Shown piece after piece: positions 36,930 to 47,129 of a stretch of 64,000 nucleotides of DNA. The translations under genes and the position numbers were made by a program. Within the stretch, counting starts at the first letter, position 1. The number at the start of each line of letters is the position of its first letter. The notes below the pieces were generated by a model. It ran no database searches and was not told the origin of the DNA. It saw only the letters and a program-made list of their open reading frames with translations. This stretch comes from Varanus komodoensis (Eukaryota > Chordata > Lepidosauria > Squamata > Varanidae), in the NCBI RefSeq assembly GCF_004798865.1, contig NW_025335568.1, forward strand, positions 25,408,961-25,472,960. Reading direction: 5' to 3'.

Positions 36930-36969
36930 ATGGTCCAAGAGCAGCTGGAGTAAGCTGCTCTTGGACCAT
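36930..36969. repeat. Perfect 17-bp inverted repeat, 6-nt loop
   Basis: ATGGTCCAAGAGCAGCT at 36,930-36,946 is followed by the loop GGAGTA and by its exact reverse complement at 36,953-36,969. Pairing does not extend beyond the arms. It lies just upstream of a CR1-type 3' end. At 40 nt in all it is too short for a typical microRNA precursor. Confidence 0.9.
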
Positions 36970-36984
36970 GACCTGACAGTGTTG

Positions 36985-37190
36985 GCAGAAATGGACTGCC
37001 AGTTTCACAGACAGTATGTCACTGAGCATTACCAGTTATGGAGGAATGGACAAGCATGAGAGAGAACTATTGCTTTCAGGACTTGCTAGTGGGCTTCTGA
37101 AGGCACCTGCTTGGCCACATGGGAAGCAGGGTAATGGACTAGATGGACCATTTAGTCTTCCATTCTCATGTTCTTAGTCCTATCAGAACT
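36985..37190 (+). mobile_element. CR1-type LINE 3'-terminal fragment
   Basis: 'GAGAGAACTATTGCTTTCAGG', 'TGGCCACATGGGAAGCAGG', 'GGACTAGATGGACCA' and a terminal 'TTCTCATGTTCTTA' are the plus-strand version of the 3' end that appears in minus orientation at 39.4, 46.2 and 57.35 kb. Only the 3' UTR is present. Confidence 0.6.
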
Positions 37191-37194
37191 TGGA

Positions 37195-37750
37195 GTACTA
37201 GCACCCCGAGCTCTGTCTCCTGTTTGTTCCTTGGGTTTTGTTTGACTCAATGTGGCTCTGCACTTTTGTCTGTATAAAAACTTGTGGATGTTTCTGACAA
37301 GTTAATGCATGCATCTTTAGATGATACTAAAGCAGGTGCAGCTGTTCTCAAAAGTGTAGAGGAATAATGAGTGGAGAGAGATTAGAATGTGCTGCACATC
37401 CAACTCACACCGTTCCGCACTGTTATGTAATGAGTGGGGGCGCGGTGAATGGGGAAGGAAAAGGAAAACAAGGATACCCAGGCACTACTCCCTTGTGTTA
37501 AATGGTTCTGGGGCGCAAATACTGGGAAGGAAATATCCACTCAGTGGCTCAATCACAGTTGGAAAACTGGTCATGGCAGGACTCTAAGAAACTGCTTACT
37601 GATCTGATCATCTTTGAAATGGCTGTATTGCAGCTGAAAGTTATAGATATTATTGCAGGGGTTTTTAAATGCTTTCAGCCCACAGACCAAATTGCATTTT
37701 GGAGAAGTTCTCAGGGACTGGACTGCAGTGGCAAGTAGGGACCAAGAACT
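37195..37750. other. Intergenic stretch, no gene seen
   Basis: No repeat, exon or RNA gene recognised. Confidence 0.5.
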
Positions 37751-37754
37751 AGCA

Positions 37755-37960
37755 TAGTGTAGGGAGATAGTATGGTGTTATGATTTGAGGCTTCATTTGA
37801 CCATAAAGCTTACTGGATGATTTTGAGCCACTCACTGACTCTCAGCCGAACCTACTTCACAAGGTAGTTAGGAAGATAAAATGAAAAGGAAGAGGACCTC
37901 ATATAGACACCTTGGATTCTTTGTAGGAGGAAAAGGGGTGAGATATAAATGTAATAAATC
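37755..37960 (+). mobile_element. MIR-like SINE, diverged
   Basis: 'GATAGTATGGTGTTATGATTTGAGG' at the head, 'GATTTTGAGCCACTCACTGACTCTCAGCC', 'ACCTACTTCACAAGG', 'GGAAGATAAAATGAAAAGGAAG' and a tail 'GTGAGATATAAATGTAATAAAT' follow the same order as the better copy at 33.08 kb. The B-box area is lost. Confidence 0.6.
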
Positions 37961-38284
37961 AGTGAGACCAAGGCCAAAAACAAGAGTTGGACCAAAATAC
38001 CCACCACCACAACAACAGCAACAGCCAAACAAAAACAACAAAACTCACAACAGCAAACAAAACTCTGTATATTTCTGCTTAAAACATTTACTGCCAGCAA
38101 TTAAATCTTAGGAGATATATTCCAACTTTTTAGAATTGGGGGAAACTGCATAAAAGTCAGGAAATGAACCAATTACTGTTTGAAATGTAGGTGAAAAGAA
38201 AATGATCATTCAGCAGACCTTGCAAACTGGGGTTCCCCATGTATAATCCAGGGTAGCACCTTCAGGATCTCAAGGAGCAGCAAA

Positions 38285-38430
38285 GGTAAAGGCAAGGAAA
38301 AGGGTACCTCCTTTATTCGCACAGCAACCATGTGAGGCAAGCTAGGAAAAAGTGTCTCGCCCAAGGTTAACCAATGAACTTCCTGGCTGAGTGGAGATGT
38401 GTCTGTTGAATCTGAGCTCAGTTCATGACT
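38285..38430 (-). mobile_element. MIR-like SINE fragment
   Basis: 'CAACCATGTGAGGCAAGCTAGG', 'TGTCTCGCCCAAGGTTAACCAATGAACTTC' and 'CTGGCTGAGTGGAGATGTG' form the reverse complement of the core of this SINE family. Both ends are missing. Confidence 0.55.
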
Positions 38431-38434
38431 TTGT

Positions 38435-39055
38435 CCCAGACTTCACCACATAATGCTCTTCCATAATTTCCAGACCTCTGGAAAGCATCAGCCTGGGGAA
38501 GGTAGCTCTAACCAGGTCAGATAAGAAACTTTTGAAATGCTGCTTCTCCATTGTCTGAGGTCTGGGAGAGTGTCTGGATCTGTTCATCCCCTTGTAGTAT
38601 GTATCAGTGATCATTCGTATGAAAAATGACTAACTAAATTCAGAAATACAGAACTGTGGGAAAGTCTGGTATTGCTTAAAACCACCCATGGAAGGCATCA
38701 AAGCATATCTAATTGGTTCCTGCATGTTATAATTCTTGAATCATTAACCTGTTGAGGAGGGCAGCAGAGGGAAAGGATTTTAAAAATGTAAACAAACCTT
38801 AGTCTGTCCCAGAAAAGTATAAATAAGACTGTCTTTTAGTAAAACATCCAACTTTGTCACTTTAACCAGAAACAAATATGCCACCTCTTTTTGAACAGCT
38901 GAAGTACAAATAGGACTGACCTTTAGTGAAACAATAAGGACAGATCGATTTAAAGAATGAAACAAAAACATATATAGTGCCATTCATTAGCTGTTCTCAT
39001 ATTATGGCTAAATGTATAACACATTTCACCCCAAGAACAATAATTCAGTGCTATC
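38435..39055. other. Intergenic stretch, no gene seen
   Basis: No exon or repeat recognised. Confidence 0.5.
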
Positions 39056-39059
39056 ATAT

Positions 39060-39300
39060 TCCCTCTCAGTCTTCTCTTCTCATAGATAAACACAATGAGT
39101 ACCTTGAATCTTTTATCATGGGACTTCACTGATCCTCCTTGATCCTCATGGGTACTCTGATATTCCTTGTTTCCCTTCTCTGAATTTGTTCTGATTTATT
39201 TGAATTCTTAAAATGTGCCATCCAGAAACAGGCATAGTATTCAAGCTGAGATATCACCAGGGCAGAGTAGATTTTAAAACTTATCATGACAAGTGGGAGA
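39060..39300 (-). mobile_element. CR1-type LINE 3' UTR fragment
   Basis: 'CCTTGTTTCCCTTCTCTGAATTTGTTC', 'AATGTGCCATCCAGAAACAGGC' and 'GTATTCAAGCTGAGATATCACCAGGGCAGAGTAG' match in order the region 'CTTTTCTGTATTTTTTCCAACTC...GTACTCCAACTGGGC' of the longer CR1 at 57.85 kb. Old and short. Confidence 0.5.
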
Positions 39301-39364
39301 TCAACCTGGTGCCATTCCTACAAATAGCTTGCATGATTTCATACTGTCAGAAAGAAAACTAACA

Positions 39365-39505
39365 GCATGATAGGCATGTTGAATCAGGCCAAAGGCCCAT
39401 CTAATCCAACAGTATTTCCCATCAGCGGTCAGCCAGATGCCCTGAAGAAGCCCACATGAAGGACCTAATAGTACCCTTCCTATGAAAGCTATGCAAGCAT
39501 ACATA
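39365..39505 (-). mobile_element. CR1-type LINE 3'-terminal fragment
   Basis: 'TTGAATCAGGCCAAAGGCCCATCTAATCCAACAG', 'GGTCAGCCAGATGCCCTGAAG' and 'AAGCCCACATGAAGGACCTAATAG' are the reverse complement of the CR1 3' terminus seen at 37.1 kb. A second, separate copy from the one at 39.06 kb. Confidence 0.6.
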
Positions 39506-39509
39506 GATG

Positions 39510-40040
39510 TATTGGAGTGAGGAGCAGAAAGTAGAACACTTAAGTTCTTTGATAACTGATGAAGAGCTCACACTGTTCTGGCAAAGAAGAAATTGAGCCA
39601 TAGTTGGAATTGAACACTTCTTCCCTTATTTTGCCATCTCATAAAGTAGTTGAACCACCATTTCTTTCCTCTGTCTTTTACAATGCATGTATCGGAAGAA
39701 GGTGTGGGGTTTTGTGTTTGTGCGTGTGTTTGAGCATTGCATGCTAACCTCAGCTTATTCTCAACTTTAGCATTCCTGAAGCCATTCCTGCTAGCAATTC
39801 CATGCTAGTTGCCTGTACTTTTCCTTTATAACCTGCCCTTCCTTCTACTTTCTTTAGCTATCCTTTTTTGTTTTCAAGTCATCACTATGCTTCTTGTAAA
39901 ACCACACTGGCTGCTTCTCCTGTCTTCTATGAGTGGAATTTCTTCAGAAAGAAAGGGTTCCTGTGCCCAGCTCTGCGTTGTCTCCCACAGTCCAACAGCC
40001 ATTATTTCTTCTCTACTCCAAAACTGAGATTTCTAACTTG
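39510..40040. other. Intergenic stretch, no gene seen
   Basis: No exon or repeat recognised; a short GT-rich patch lies at 39,705-39,733. Confidence 0.5.
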
Positions 40041-40042
40041 AC

Positions 40043-40087
40043 CTTTGTCAAGCCAGATCAGTCATCAGGAGATCTGGCTTGACAAAG
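40043..40087. repeat. Perfect 17-bp inverted repeat, 11-nt loop
   Basis: CTTTGTCAAGCCAGATC at 40,043-40,059 is mirrored exactly by GATCTGGCTTGACAAAG at 40,071-40,087 across an 11-nt loop. Flanking bases do not pair. No transposon termini or direct repeats are visible around it. Confidence 0.9.
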
Positions 40088-40089
40088 CC

Positions 40090-40585
40090 AAACACATGTA
40101 GCTTTACCCACTAGAAATGTTTAAACTTGGCTCTTCATAGCAACTGTAGCCAAGGCAACCCCAACTGTTTTAGGCTCAGTACAGAGCAGCAAAGCCACGC
40201 TTCTGGCCTATTCAGTTATATTGAACATCTCTCATGTGTTACTCAAGGAGTATAAACTTTACAAAATGTAAACAAATACGTTAAAATGCAGTGTTAGTTC
40301 ATAATCATTATGACAAAATGCATTTCTATTTAAAGTATAGCAATTGTTTCTGCATCTGTATCTATTCATATAAATAGTAAATATATATAAATATTACATA
40401 ATTCTGTGTCTTCTTTTCTCCTCCTTTTCTGAGGATGCACTAATGGCTTTTTAAAGCAACCCCATTATCCAGAAATGGTATGAAATCTGGGAGGAGTAAT
40501 CTGGTCAAGGGACTGGTGAGAAACCCTTCCCCAGTGAGGCACCTTTAGATATTTTAGACTACAGGTATGCTGACCAAATGGTCCA
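40090..40585. other. Intergenic stretch, no gene seen
   Basis: AT-rich, including a TATATAAATATT patch at about 40,380-40,400; nothing recognised. Confidence 0.5.
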
Positions 40586-40589
40586 TGTC

Positions 40590-40976
40590 CTGGTGTGTGT
40601 ATTCCCAAAATACACAAGAGGGGAAGGCTTTCTTTTTAAAGAATTTATTTTCAAGAGTAACTGGCTGCCAACAAATCATTCCAGATACACATCTGAGCAG
40701 TCCTCAGCTGGCCCTTTTATACATTGATCATTAAAGGCTTACACGTAGCACACTTAACATTTTCTAACAGGTAATAGAAGTGAAAAGTTACAATGGTGTG
40801 ATCTTTCCAGCCTGAACTCCAAACAGAAAAAAGATTCTTCCAAGGAGGGGAGGTAGATGAGGAGGAGAAGGTAGGGTGGTGTGAACTGCCCTTTGTTCAG
40901 ACTGCGCTCTGTGTCAGCCAGCTGTCTGTGGAATGGTGCCTGGTTAGTGTCAGCTACATTGCAAGGATTCACACAT
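40590..40976 (-). mobile_element. LTR-like sequence, possible solo LTR fossil
   Basis: On the minus strand a TATAAAAG box (plus 40,714-40,721) is followed about 70 bp later by AATAAA (plus 40,644-40,649) and a short U5-like segment ending in 'AATACACACACCA'. A TATA box and polyadenylation signal at this spacing is what retroviral-type LTRs look like. No internal region or partner LTR was found and the flanking duplication is not convincing, so the boundaries and family are open. Confidence 0.3.
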
Positions 40977-41069
40977 GCTGATGTTTGAGGAAAATGATTC
41001 TTTTTCTGGCCCAGCTATATGTTGATATTTGCATGATTACATTTGGGTACGTTATACCTATTGATTTGT

Positions 41070-41165
41070 ACATCAGCCACCATCATCCATTACTACATGC
41101 TGGTTGGGACTGATGGGAGTTACAGGCCAAAATACCTGGAGTTCATCAGTTTGTTGGGGATGATA
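41070..41165. mobile_element. Short palindromic hAT-like MITE, diverged
   Basis: 'CATGCTGGTTGGGACTGATGGGAGTTACAGGCCAAAATACCTGGAG' followed by 'TTGTTGGGGATG' is the right arm of the palindromic family seen at 8.07 and 42.5 kb. The left arm is eroded. Confidence 0.45.
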
Positions 41166-41169
41166 TCAG

Positions 41170-42510
41170 ACTCAAGCACAAGCAGTCAGTTATTTGTTCC
41201 TTGGAGCTGTCCAGTGTTCTGAAGAACCTACTTCTGATCAATCTGCTCTGTTCTCATTCTTGGCCACTTGAGTGGATGATTTACATAGGCTGCGTCACAT
41301 GCTCGAACCAGTCCTGCCCTACCACCATCACCACCATGTGCATTAGCTTTGTTCCCCTGCACTTATTGCATGTTTGGTGGCCATGTGAAGAGGCCCTGGA
41401 CATGGAGGTATATCACAAGTTGTGCAGAGCTTCTCCAAGCAAGGTGGGTTTCTGAGCCAAAAAGATTCCCCCTTATATGACCATCAAATATGTGACTAGA
41501 GGGAATCTTGGTTGTGTTGGGGGCTGATGCCAGCACAACTTCTTCATAGGTACTTTCATCACATGATGAGGTATATGAATCTAGGTATTTTGTCCCCTGT
41601 TCTTGCTCTCTGCTCTGGACCACTGACAGAACAGTTTCTTCATCCATTGGCTCACTTTTGCCAAGGCTGAACAATGGACCAGGTGAATTACTGGTGATCA
41701 TTTAATATTCAGCTTCTTATATATCTTAACAGTATGCAAATCCTGCTACTTGCAACAGCATCCAAATCTTTCCAAGGGACTAAACTAATACTGCATGGTC
41801 CTAGAAATCCAGACTTAACTGTAGTTGTCACAGTTCTTTAGTTTCCATTCCTAACCAGAGAGTTCAAAATCTAAAACCACTCAACAGATAGCACAGTTAA
41901 CTTGTTAGACATAAGAGGGAAACAGCATTTTTGGTTTATTTTTTACATGCATGTATGAAGGTTTGGAAGTTTAGCAGTTACATTATGTTATTCTAACTTG
42001 AGTTTCAGCCAGGTAAAGAACAGCTCATGGTACAGAAACATACACATATTTAATCTTAAACTTTGTATGGTCCCATTGTGTATTTCAGCTTGCCTGCCCA
42101 GACACTTGCGCTGAACGCCTCTGGAAGCATTCCACTCAGGACAAAGGCATATTTTAGAGATGTCCCCTCACAAAGAAGTATTGATGGGCCAGAAAGCAGA
42201 GTTCAGTCAAATGACCATTTTGTTATAATATGTCCTTTTGTTTGAGCATTTCATGTTGCAGGGAATTTTAAAAGGGGTAAATCATCATTGTAGCTCTTGG
42301 AAAGTTGCTCCTCCCCGCTCATTGGCTATAAAACGGCTACACTGCAAACCTTTCTGCTGCTGCTTTTTCTTTTCATTTCCTTTAAAATATTATCACAGAG
42401 ATCTTATTTCTGTGCTAGGCTCCTGATATTCAGGAGACACTGCACATTTACTGGTATTTTGTAATATCTGCTTTTATTTACAAATACACAGGCTGATCAT
42501 AGCTGGAAGC
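41170..42510. other. Intergenic stretch, no gene seen
   Basis: No exon or repeat recognised. A chance 'ATTGGCTATAAAA' lies at 42,320-42,332 without GC-rich context or conserved surroundings. Confidence 0.45.
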
Positions 42511-42521
42511 ACTGCTTAAAG

Positions 42522-42617
42522 CAGCCATCTCCAATCTAGTGCTCTCCAGTTGTATTGCATATCAGCTCCCATAATTCATAGCCAGTATGGCCAATAGCAC
42601 CAGTTTGGGGAAGGCTG
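42522..42617. mobile_element. Short palindromic hAT-like MITE with 8-bp flanks
   Basis: The left end CAGCCATCTCCAATCTAGTG and the right end CACCAGTTTGGGGAAGGCTG are imperfect inverted repeats (about 16 of 20 bases). The flanks are GCTTAAAG (42,514-42,521) and GCTTACGT (42,618-42,625), sharing five of eight bases, consistent with a decayed 8-bp hAT duplication. The 96-bp unit is almost all palindrome and has no coding capacity. Confidence 0.5.
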
Positions 42618-42624
42618 GCTTACG

Positions 42625-43295
42625 TAAACATTCCGTCAGGCAGCCCAAAATCCACTGCTCCCACATCAGATTTATAAGGACATGGCTAGCACCCAGACAG
42701 GAACATAAGGGAAAAAAAACATACTGGATGAGTTCGATTGTTCAAGCACTCCTCTGTTCACATGCTGGCAAACCAACTGCCTTCAAGCAGCTTGGTTACA
42801 AGATCCCCAAAAGCAGTTAACTTCAAATCTTTCACTGTCTTTTCCTTTTACACAGAGATTTAGATTGTGACACCCTCAGTGGGGAGGCAGCAAGGTCTTC
42901 CTATTGTCCCCTTTTAGCATTTATTTCCAAAACGATCCCCTACCAAACAAAAAAGGTTAGCAATTTAGCTTTCCTGGCTACACACTGCCTGTAGCTTACC
43001 TAATAAATGCATGTGCCTGACTGGACCTGGCTCATTAACCCTTTCTTGTTCAAAATCATAATATACAGTCTATTTACTTTTACTCTTTCACTTCCTCAGA
43101 AACAAGTGATCAGAAAAACAAAATGATTTCATTTCAGTTTGCTTCGCTGGCCTATAAATCCTTGAACCAAAAGCTTCAGAGTCCGAAGACCAAGTTGGAC
43201 AACACGGACAACACCTTACTGCCAGCACATGGTCCGGGCTGCCTGGCAAGGTTTCCTTAAATGAAGGATGCATGTTGCATTGCTTCAGAGCGGAA
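42625..43295. other. Intergenic stretch, no gene seen
   Basis: No exon or repeat recognised. Confidence 0.5.
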
Positions 43296-43299
43296 TCTG

Positions 43300-43510
43300 T
43301 AGTCAGAGAGTCAGATGGGTCCTGGTGGAGTCACCAGATTTGCTGAGGACAAAAAAAGAGGTCCCTCTTGTTCTTTGCCTGATTATGAGAGAGACAGGCA
43401 ACACCAGCAAGTAATTTTAGATTAAAATGGGTATTTATTGTAGGTGCACACGAGCAATAGAGAGTGAGCCCATCTCCAGTCAAGACCAGCTGCCACTGCC
43501 ATCATGCACA
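43300..43510 (-). mobile_element. LTR-like sequence, possible Gypsy/retroviral LTR remnant
   Basis: On the minus strand AATAAA (plus 43,434-43,439) is followed by a pyrimidine-rich stretch with 'GCTGGTGTTGCCTGTCTC', close to 'ACTGGGTGTTGCTTCCC' after the AATAAA of the LTR-like sequence at 52.76 kb. A 'GGTGACTCCACCAGG' segment then follows, as at many U5 ends. It may be the remnant of an LTR related to that one, or to the Gypsy fossil on its right. No TATA box was seen, so confidence is low. Confidence 0.28.
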
Positions 43511-43799
43511 GTGCTTTGTTTGCAATCATTAGATGTACGAAAACACCATGTAGAAAACATTCTGTTACTTTTGCACATGATTATCTTAACCTACACTTAG
43601 GATGTCAAAACAGTTTGCTCCAGCTGTACACAAAAGTTTATCTTATGCTTTAGGCAGAAGCTTATCTTATACCTTTGACTCTCTTCGGTCTGTCTGATAA
43701 AACCCTAAATAACTGATACTTATTTACTCATCAGGAACAATGTATATTTTTCAGTTGCCTGCCCATTTCTGAGCCCAGCCCAAGTTGTTGTTGCTTGCT

Positions 43800-45300
43800 A
43801 ATAATGCCTAACTGAAATACATGGTAAAGTAAACATGTCCTCCTGGAGGAGAAGGGTATCCATGGCTATTAGGGCTGATGGCTTTGTGCTACCTCCAATA
43901 TCAGAGGCAGTTCAATTATGTACATCAGTTGCTGTGTATTGAATGGGACACCAGCAGTATGTACCACCAGACTGTGTATTAAGTCTGTACTTTTCTCTAT
44001 TCATTGAATAATTTCCTCATAGTGTAGATTTTGTGACTCTTCTTTCCATGGCTGTACTGAAGCAACTGTTGCTTTCTCTTGGGTAGCTTAATTGGCTTCA
44101 TGCTTGTTTATAAGAATGCTTCTAAACATTCTTTAGTTTATAAATTCTACAGAGCTATTCATCTCCTTCAAATACATCTCTGAATTTCCTCTTAATACTT
44201 TCTTGATTTCTACTAATCTGACTGGGGTTTTATGACATATAACATTCAATGTATTTCCTTCTTATTAAAAATGTATTTTATTTGAATGGAGCTTGTCTTT
44301 GACAGTAATAAAGTTTCTGTCTGTCTGTCTTTCTTTCTTGATTTCATCTGAGTTTTCTATCAGTTCACAATCCACTGTCAATTCTGGAATTATTTCTTTA
44401 TCAGTTTCATAGCCTGGACTTTAAGCCCTGACAGTGGTATTGCTTTCTGGTTATATGCCACCAGAAATTCAGTCTGTGTTTCTTTGTGTTTGAGTTAGAA
44501 AATATGATTTCCATTTTCCTACTACTTTTTATGAAGCACTATTACACAGTCCTTAAAGCCACCTGAATACTGGAATTCAGCAGGTAGACAGGGATAATGT
44601 TGCAACTGAGATCACAGTCTAATTAAATGGCCATGCCTTTTCCCTCAGGTACAGGCACAAGGTTCTATACTACTGGTTATGTTGTATCATTGACTCTTCC
44701 TGCAGCATTTTTACGACTTGATTTGCTCACCAAAGAATATTTCCACATTCACTATAACTCTCCATATTTATAGCATGCAGTCTGGCTTTGGGATTTTTCT
44801 GTTTTGAATGCTATATGGAAATAGTGGTTAACTTTATCACAATTGCGGCCTATCTTCTCATAAGCAGAGCAACCCCCTTTTTCCCTTGTACATTTCTGTC
44901 CACAATACTTGCATTGGTGTATGATGTTCATTGTTGTTCTTAGATAAGATTTCTCCCTCCATTTCTTCTGTACTATACAGACAAGTTCTAGTGTCTATTC
45001 TTCCAGGACCCTAATCCTGCCTTAAAACAACTCAGCTGGCTTGCACATCTCCAAGCCTTTCCTTTAAGAATAGGTCTACTTCTCCCAGCAATTTCTCTTG
45101 TGCTCAAGTGTCCTGTATTCTATCCACTATCTGGTTCTGTATCTCTCTGATATCACTAGAATTGCATCTTGCTTTTGGTAGCAGTCTGAACTGATAATTC
45201 CAGAGAGCTTTTGAAGTTAGGCCAAGGGTTTCAAGCAGTCTATTGCTGCAAATTGCCCTAGAGACACAAGCTGATTGACCCTGCTTTTAGAGTGTTTAAT
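43800..45300 (-). mobile_element. Second Ty3/Gypsy fossil (gag, protease, RT start)
   Basis: The minus strand shows, from right to left, a gag C-terminal region with a 'QNQIVDRIQD' block and 'EKLLGEVDLFLRKGLEMCK' (about 45,030-45,180), then a Cys/His zinc-knuckle segment with CKYCG (about 44,829-44,916). After it come a retropepsin-like region with a CN(V/I)I-type block (about 44,570-44,660) and its flank (about 44,390-44,520), and sequence like the start of Ty3/Gypsy RT (about 43,860-44,150). It is broken in many places (probably ten or more) and old. The zinc-knuckle spacing differs from the fossil at 28.4-31.6 kb, so it is a different lineage. No LTR could be assigned with confidence. Confidence 0.55.
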
Positions 45301-45304
45301 TTAT

Positions 45305-46140
45305 TTAAGGATGGCATTGGCAATGCAAGGCATCATAGGTCTGTGTTTTTCACAATACATTTACAGAACAGCATCCACATTGCTCCAACTCATGTTTGTT
45401 ACACACAGAGGTAAGTTTTCAAAAGCAGTGCATGCTAATTGTTCATAAAATAATCAATTTTATTTGATACCCCAAGTTCTTATACTTTTGCTATCTAAAG
45501 GCAGAGTAGTAGGGCAGTGTTTGAATGATAAAACCTCTGAAGGAGGAGACAAGATGGGTTAGGGGGTGGCTGGCTTAAAATGCACGCACTACAGAACTAG
45601 GAATAAATCCGGACACTGTGGACAAAGCAACATCATAAGAAACAACAACAACAGTCACTTCATCTATTTAATAATGCAGGTCACTGTGGACATACCCTAG
45701 AACTCTGCTATTTGCACTGTATCTCCATTTAACAGAGAGTCCTGTGTAAGGTCTCTTTGCTGACATTCTAAGCCTCCCATGTGATTAATGCAAGCTTGTC
45801 TAGAGAGCATCTTTCCTTTTGCTAACATGACCTCCTGCAAGAAATGTGAAACTGCAAGGGGAATTTAATGAGGGCCTGAGCCAAAGCCAGCTAATCAGGG
45901 CAATGAACTCTTGAAGAAGGAAGCAGAGATACCTGTTAGGAGTTCAATCATTTTATTGGTGCTGTTGTTACTGCACGTGTTCCTATAAATATAAAAAGTA
46001 AGTCTAAACTGAAAGAAAATATTTGACTTTTTTCCTATTCTTTCTGAATAAACAGTTGTAAAAATAGTATTAATAGAGACCACTAAGCATAAATTGCATG
46101 CTTTCATTTTGCTCTGTCTGAGTTTGTGCACTCAAGAAGG
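45305..46140. other. Intergenic stretch, no gene seen
   Basis: No exon or repeat recognised. Confidence 0.5.
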
Positions 46141-46149
46141 GGACTTGAT

Positions 46150-46265
46150 AAGAAAACAAGAAGACCTGTACTGCATCAGGCCGATCTAGTCCAGCATGAT
46201 GTTTCCTGTAATGGCCAAACAGATGCCTGCAGGGAGGCCTGAAACAGGATTTAAGGACCATACTA
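46150..46265 (-). mobile_element. CR1-type LINE 3'-terminal fragment
   Basis: 'GAAAACAAGAAGACCTGTACTGCATCAGGCCGATCTAGTCCAGCATG', 'AATGGCCAAACAGATGCCTGCAGGGAGGCC' match the CR1 3' end of 57.35 kb in the same orientation. Confidence 0.6.
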
Positions 46266-46604
46266 TTTGAATGATAGAGCAGGTGTTTGGGATGATGTTT
46301 GGATGATAACCTTCCTCCCCAGATATCTTTCTCCTGATGTGTAAGTTACTAAAGATGTTTCCTCAAACAATTTCAGTGAAAAAAGAAAATGGGAGACATC
46401 TAGAAAAGTCAATGAGGCTGCATAGAAAGCTAAGTTATAAATTGGAAATTTAAAAGTATATATACATAGATAGTACAGTTCACTAACCTAAGTACAGGCA
46501 ACTACCTCAGACTTGTAGAGGCAGTGTTAGGGAACACCTTTTTAGTAACTAAAACTCAGAATGGACTAAGGGTGACCAGGGATGTTGGGAGCAACAAAAG
46601 GGGC

Positions 46605-46663
46605 TTTCCTAAGGAATATTTAAAGAGCATCTGACTATTTCCTAAGGAATATTTAAGGAGCAT
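46605..46663 (+). repeat. 33-bp tandem duplication
   Basis: TTTCCTAAGGAATATTTAAAGAGCAT at 46,605-46,630 recurs at 46,638-46,663 with one mismatch (AAAGAG/AAGGAG). The following 'CTGAC' is also shared, after a small insertion in the second copy. A local duplication, fairly recent judging by identity. Confidence 0.8.
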
Positions 46664-46669
46664 TCCTCC

Positions 46670-47125
46670 ATCTGACTTCAGTATCAGGCAATATATTAGA
46701 ACAGAAGGTAAAGCAGTTGTTTTTTAGTCATCTAGATAACAATGCAGTAATTAGTAGAAGCCAGTCTGGATAAAGTAGAATAATGAGATTATGACAAACT
46801 ATGTGAATTATCTGATAACCACTTTGCATTTGCTTTTTTAAAAATTGAATCTAATGCTTTTGAATGAAGAAGTGATGCACAAATATTTTAAATAATTGTA
46901 TCCACCTTCACTGGAGAAGATGCAGGGTTGATATCTGTTCTTGAATTGACATTTTCAAGAAGGGAGGCTGAAGAACCAAGGCAAAAAAGTGCTGACATGG
47001 ACTGAAATTCTAACCTTCATCATCTTAAAAAAATAATATTTCACTTGGTCTGGAGGGCATTGACTGGGCAATTCTTAAGTAATTTAACTCAAAATTATTC
47101 TTTTAACATAATATGAAATTTGAAA
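46670..47125. other. Intergenic stretch, no gene seen
   Basis: No exon or repeat recognised. Confidence 0.5.
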
Positions 47126-47129
47126 AGTG

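Noticed and set aside
36930-36969. MicroRNA precursor
   Set aside because: The stem is perfect, only 17 bp and with a 6-nt loop; precursors have longer, imperfect stems of about 25-35 bp.
42300-42340. CCAAT/TATA promoter near ATTGGCTATAAAACGG
   Set aside because: Isolated in AT-rich DNA with no CpG enrichment, donor or open frame following it.
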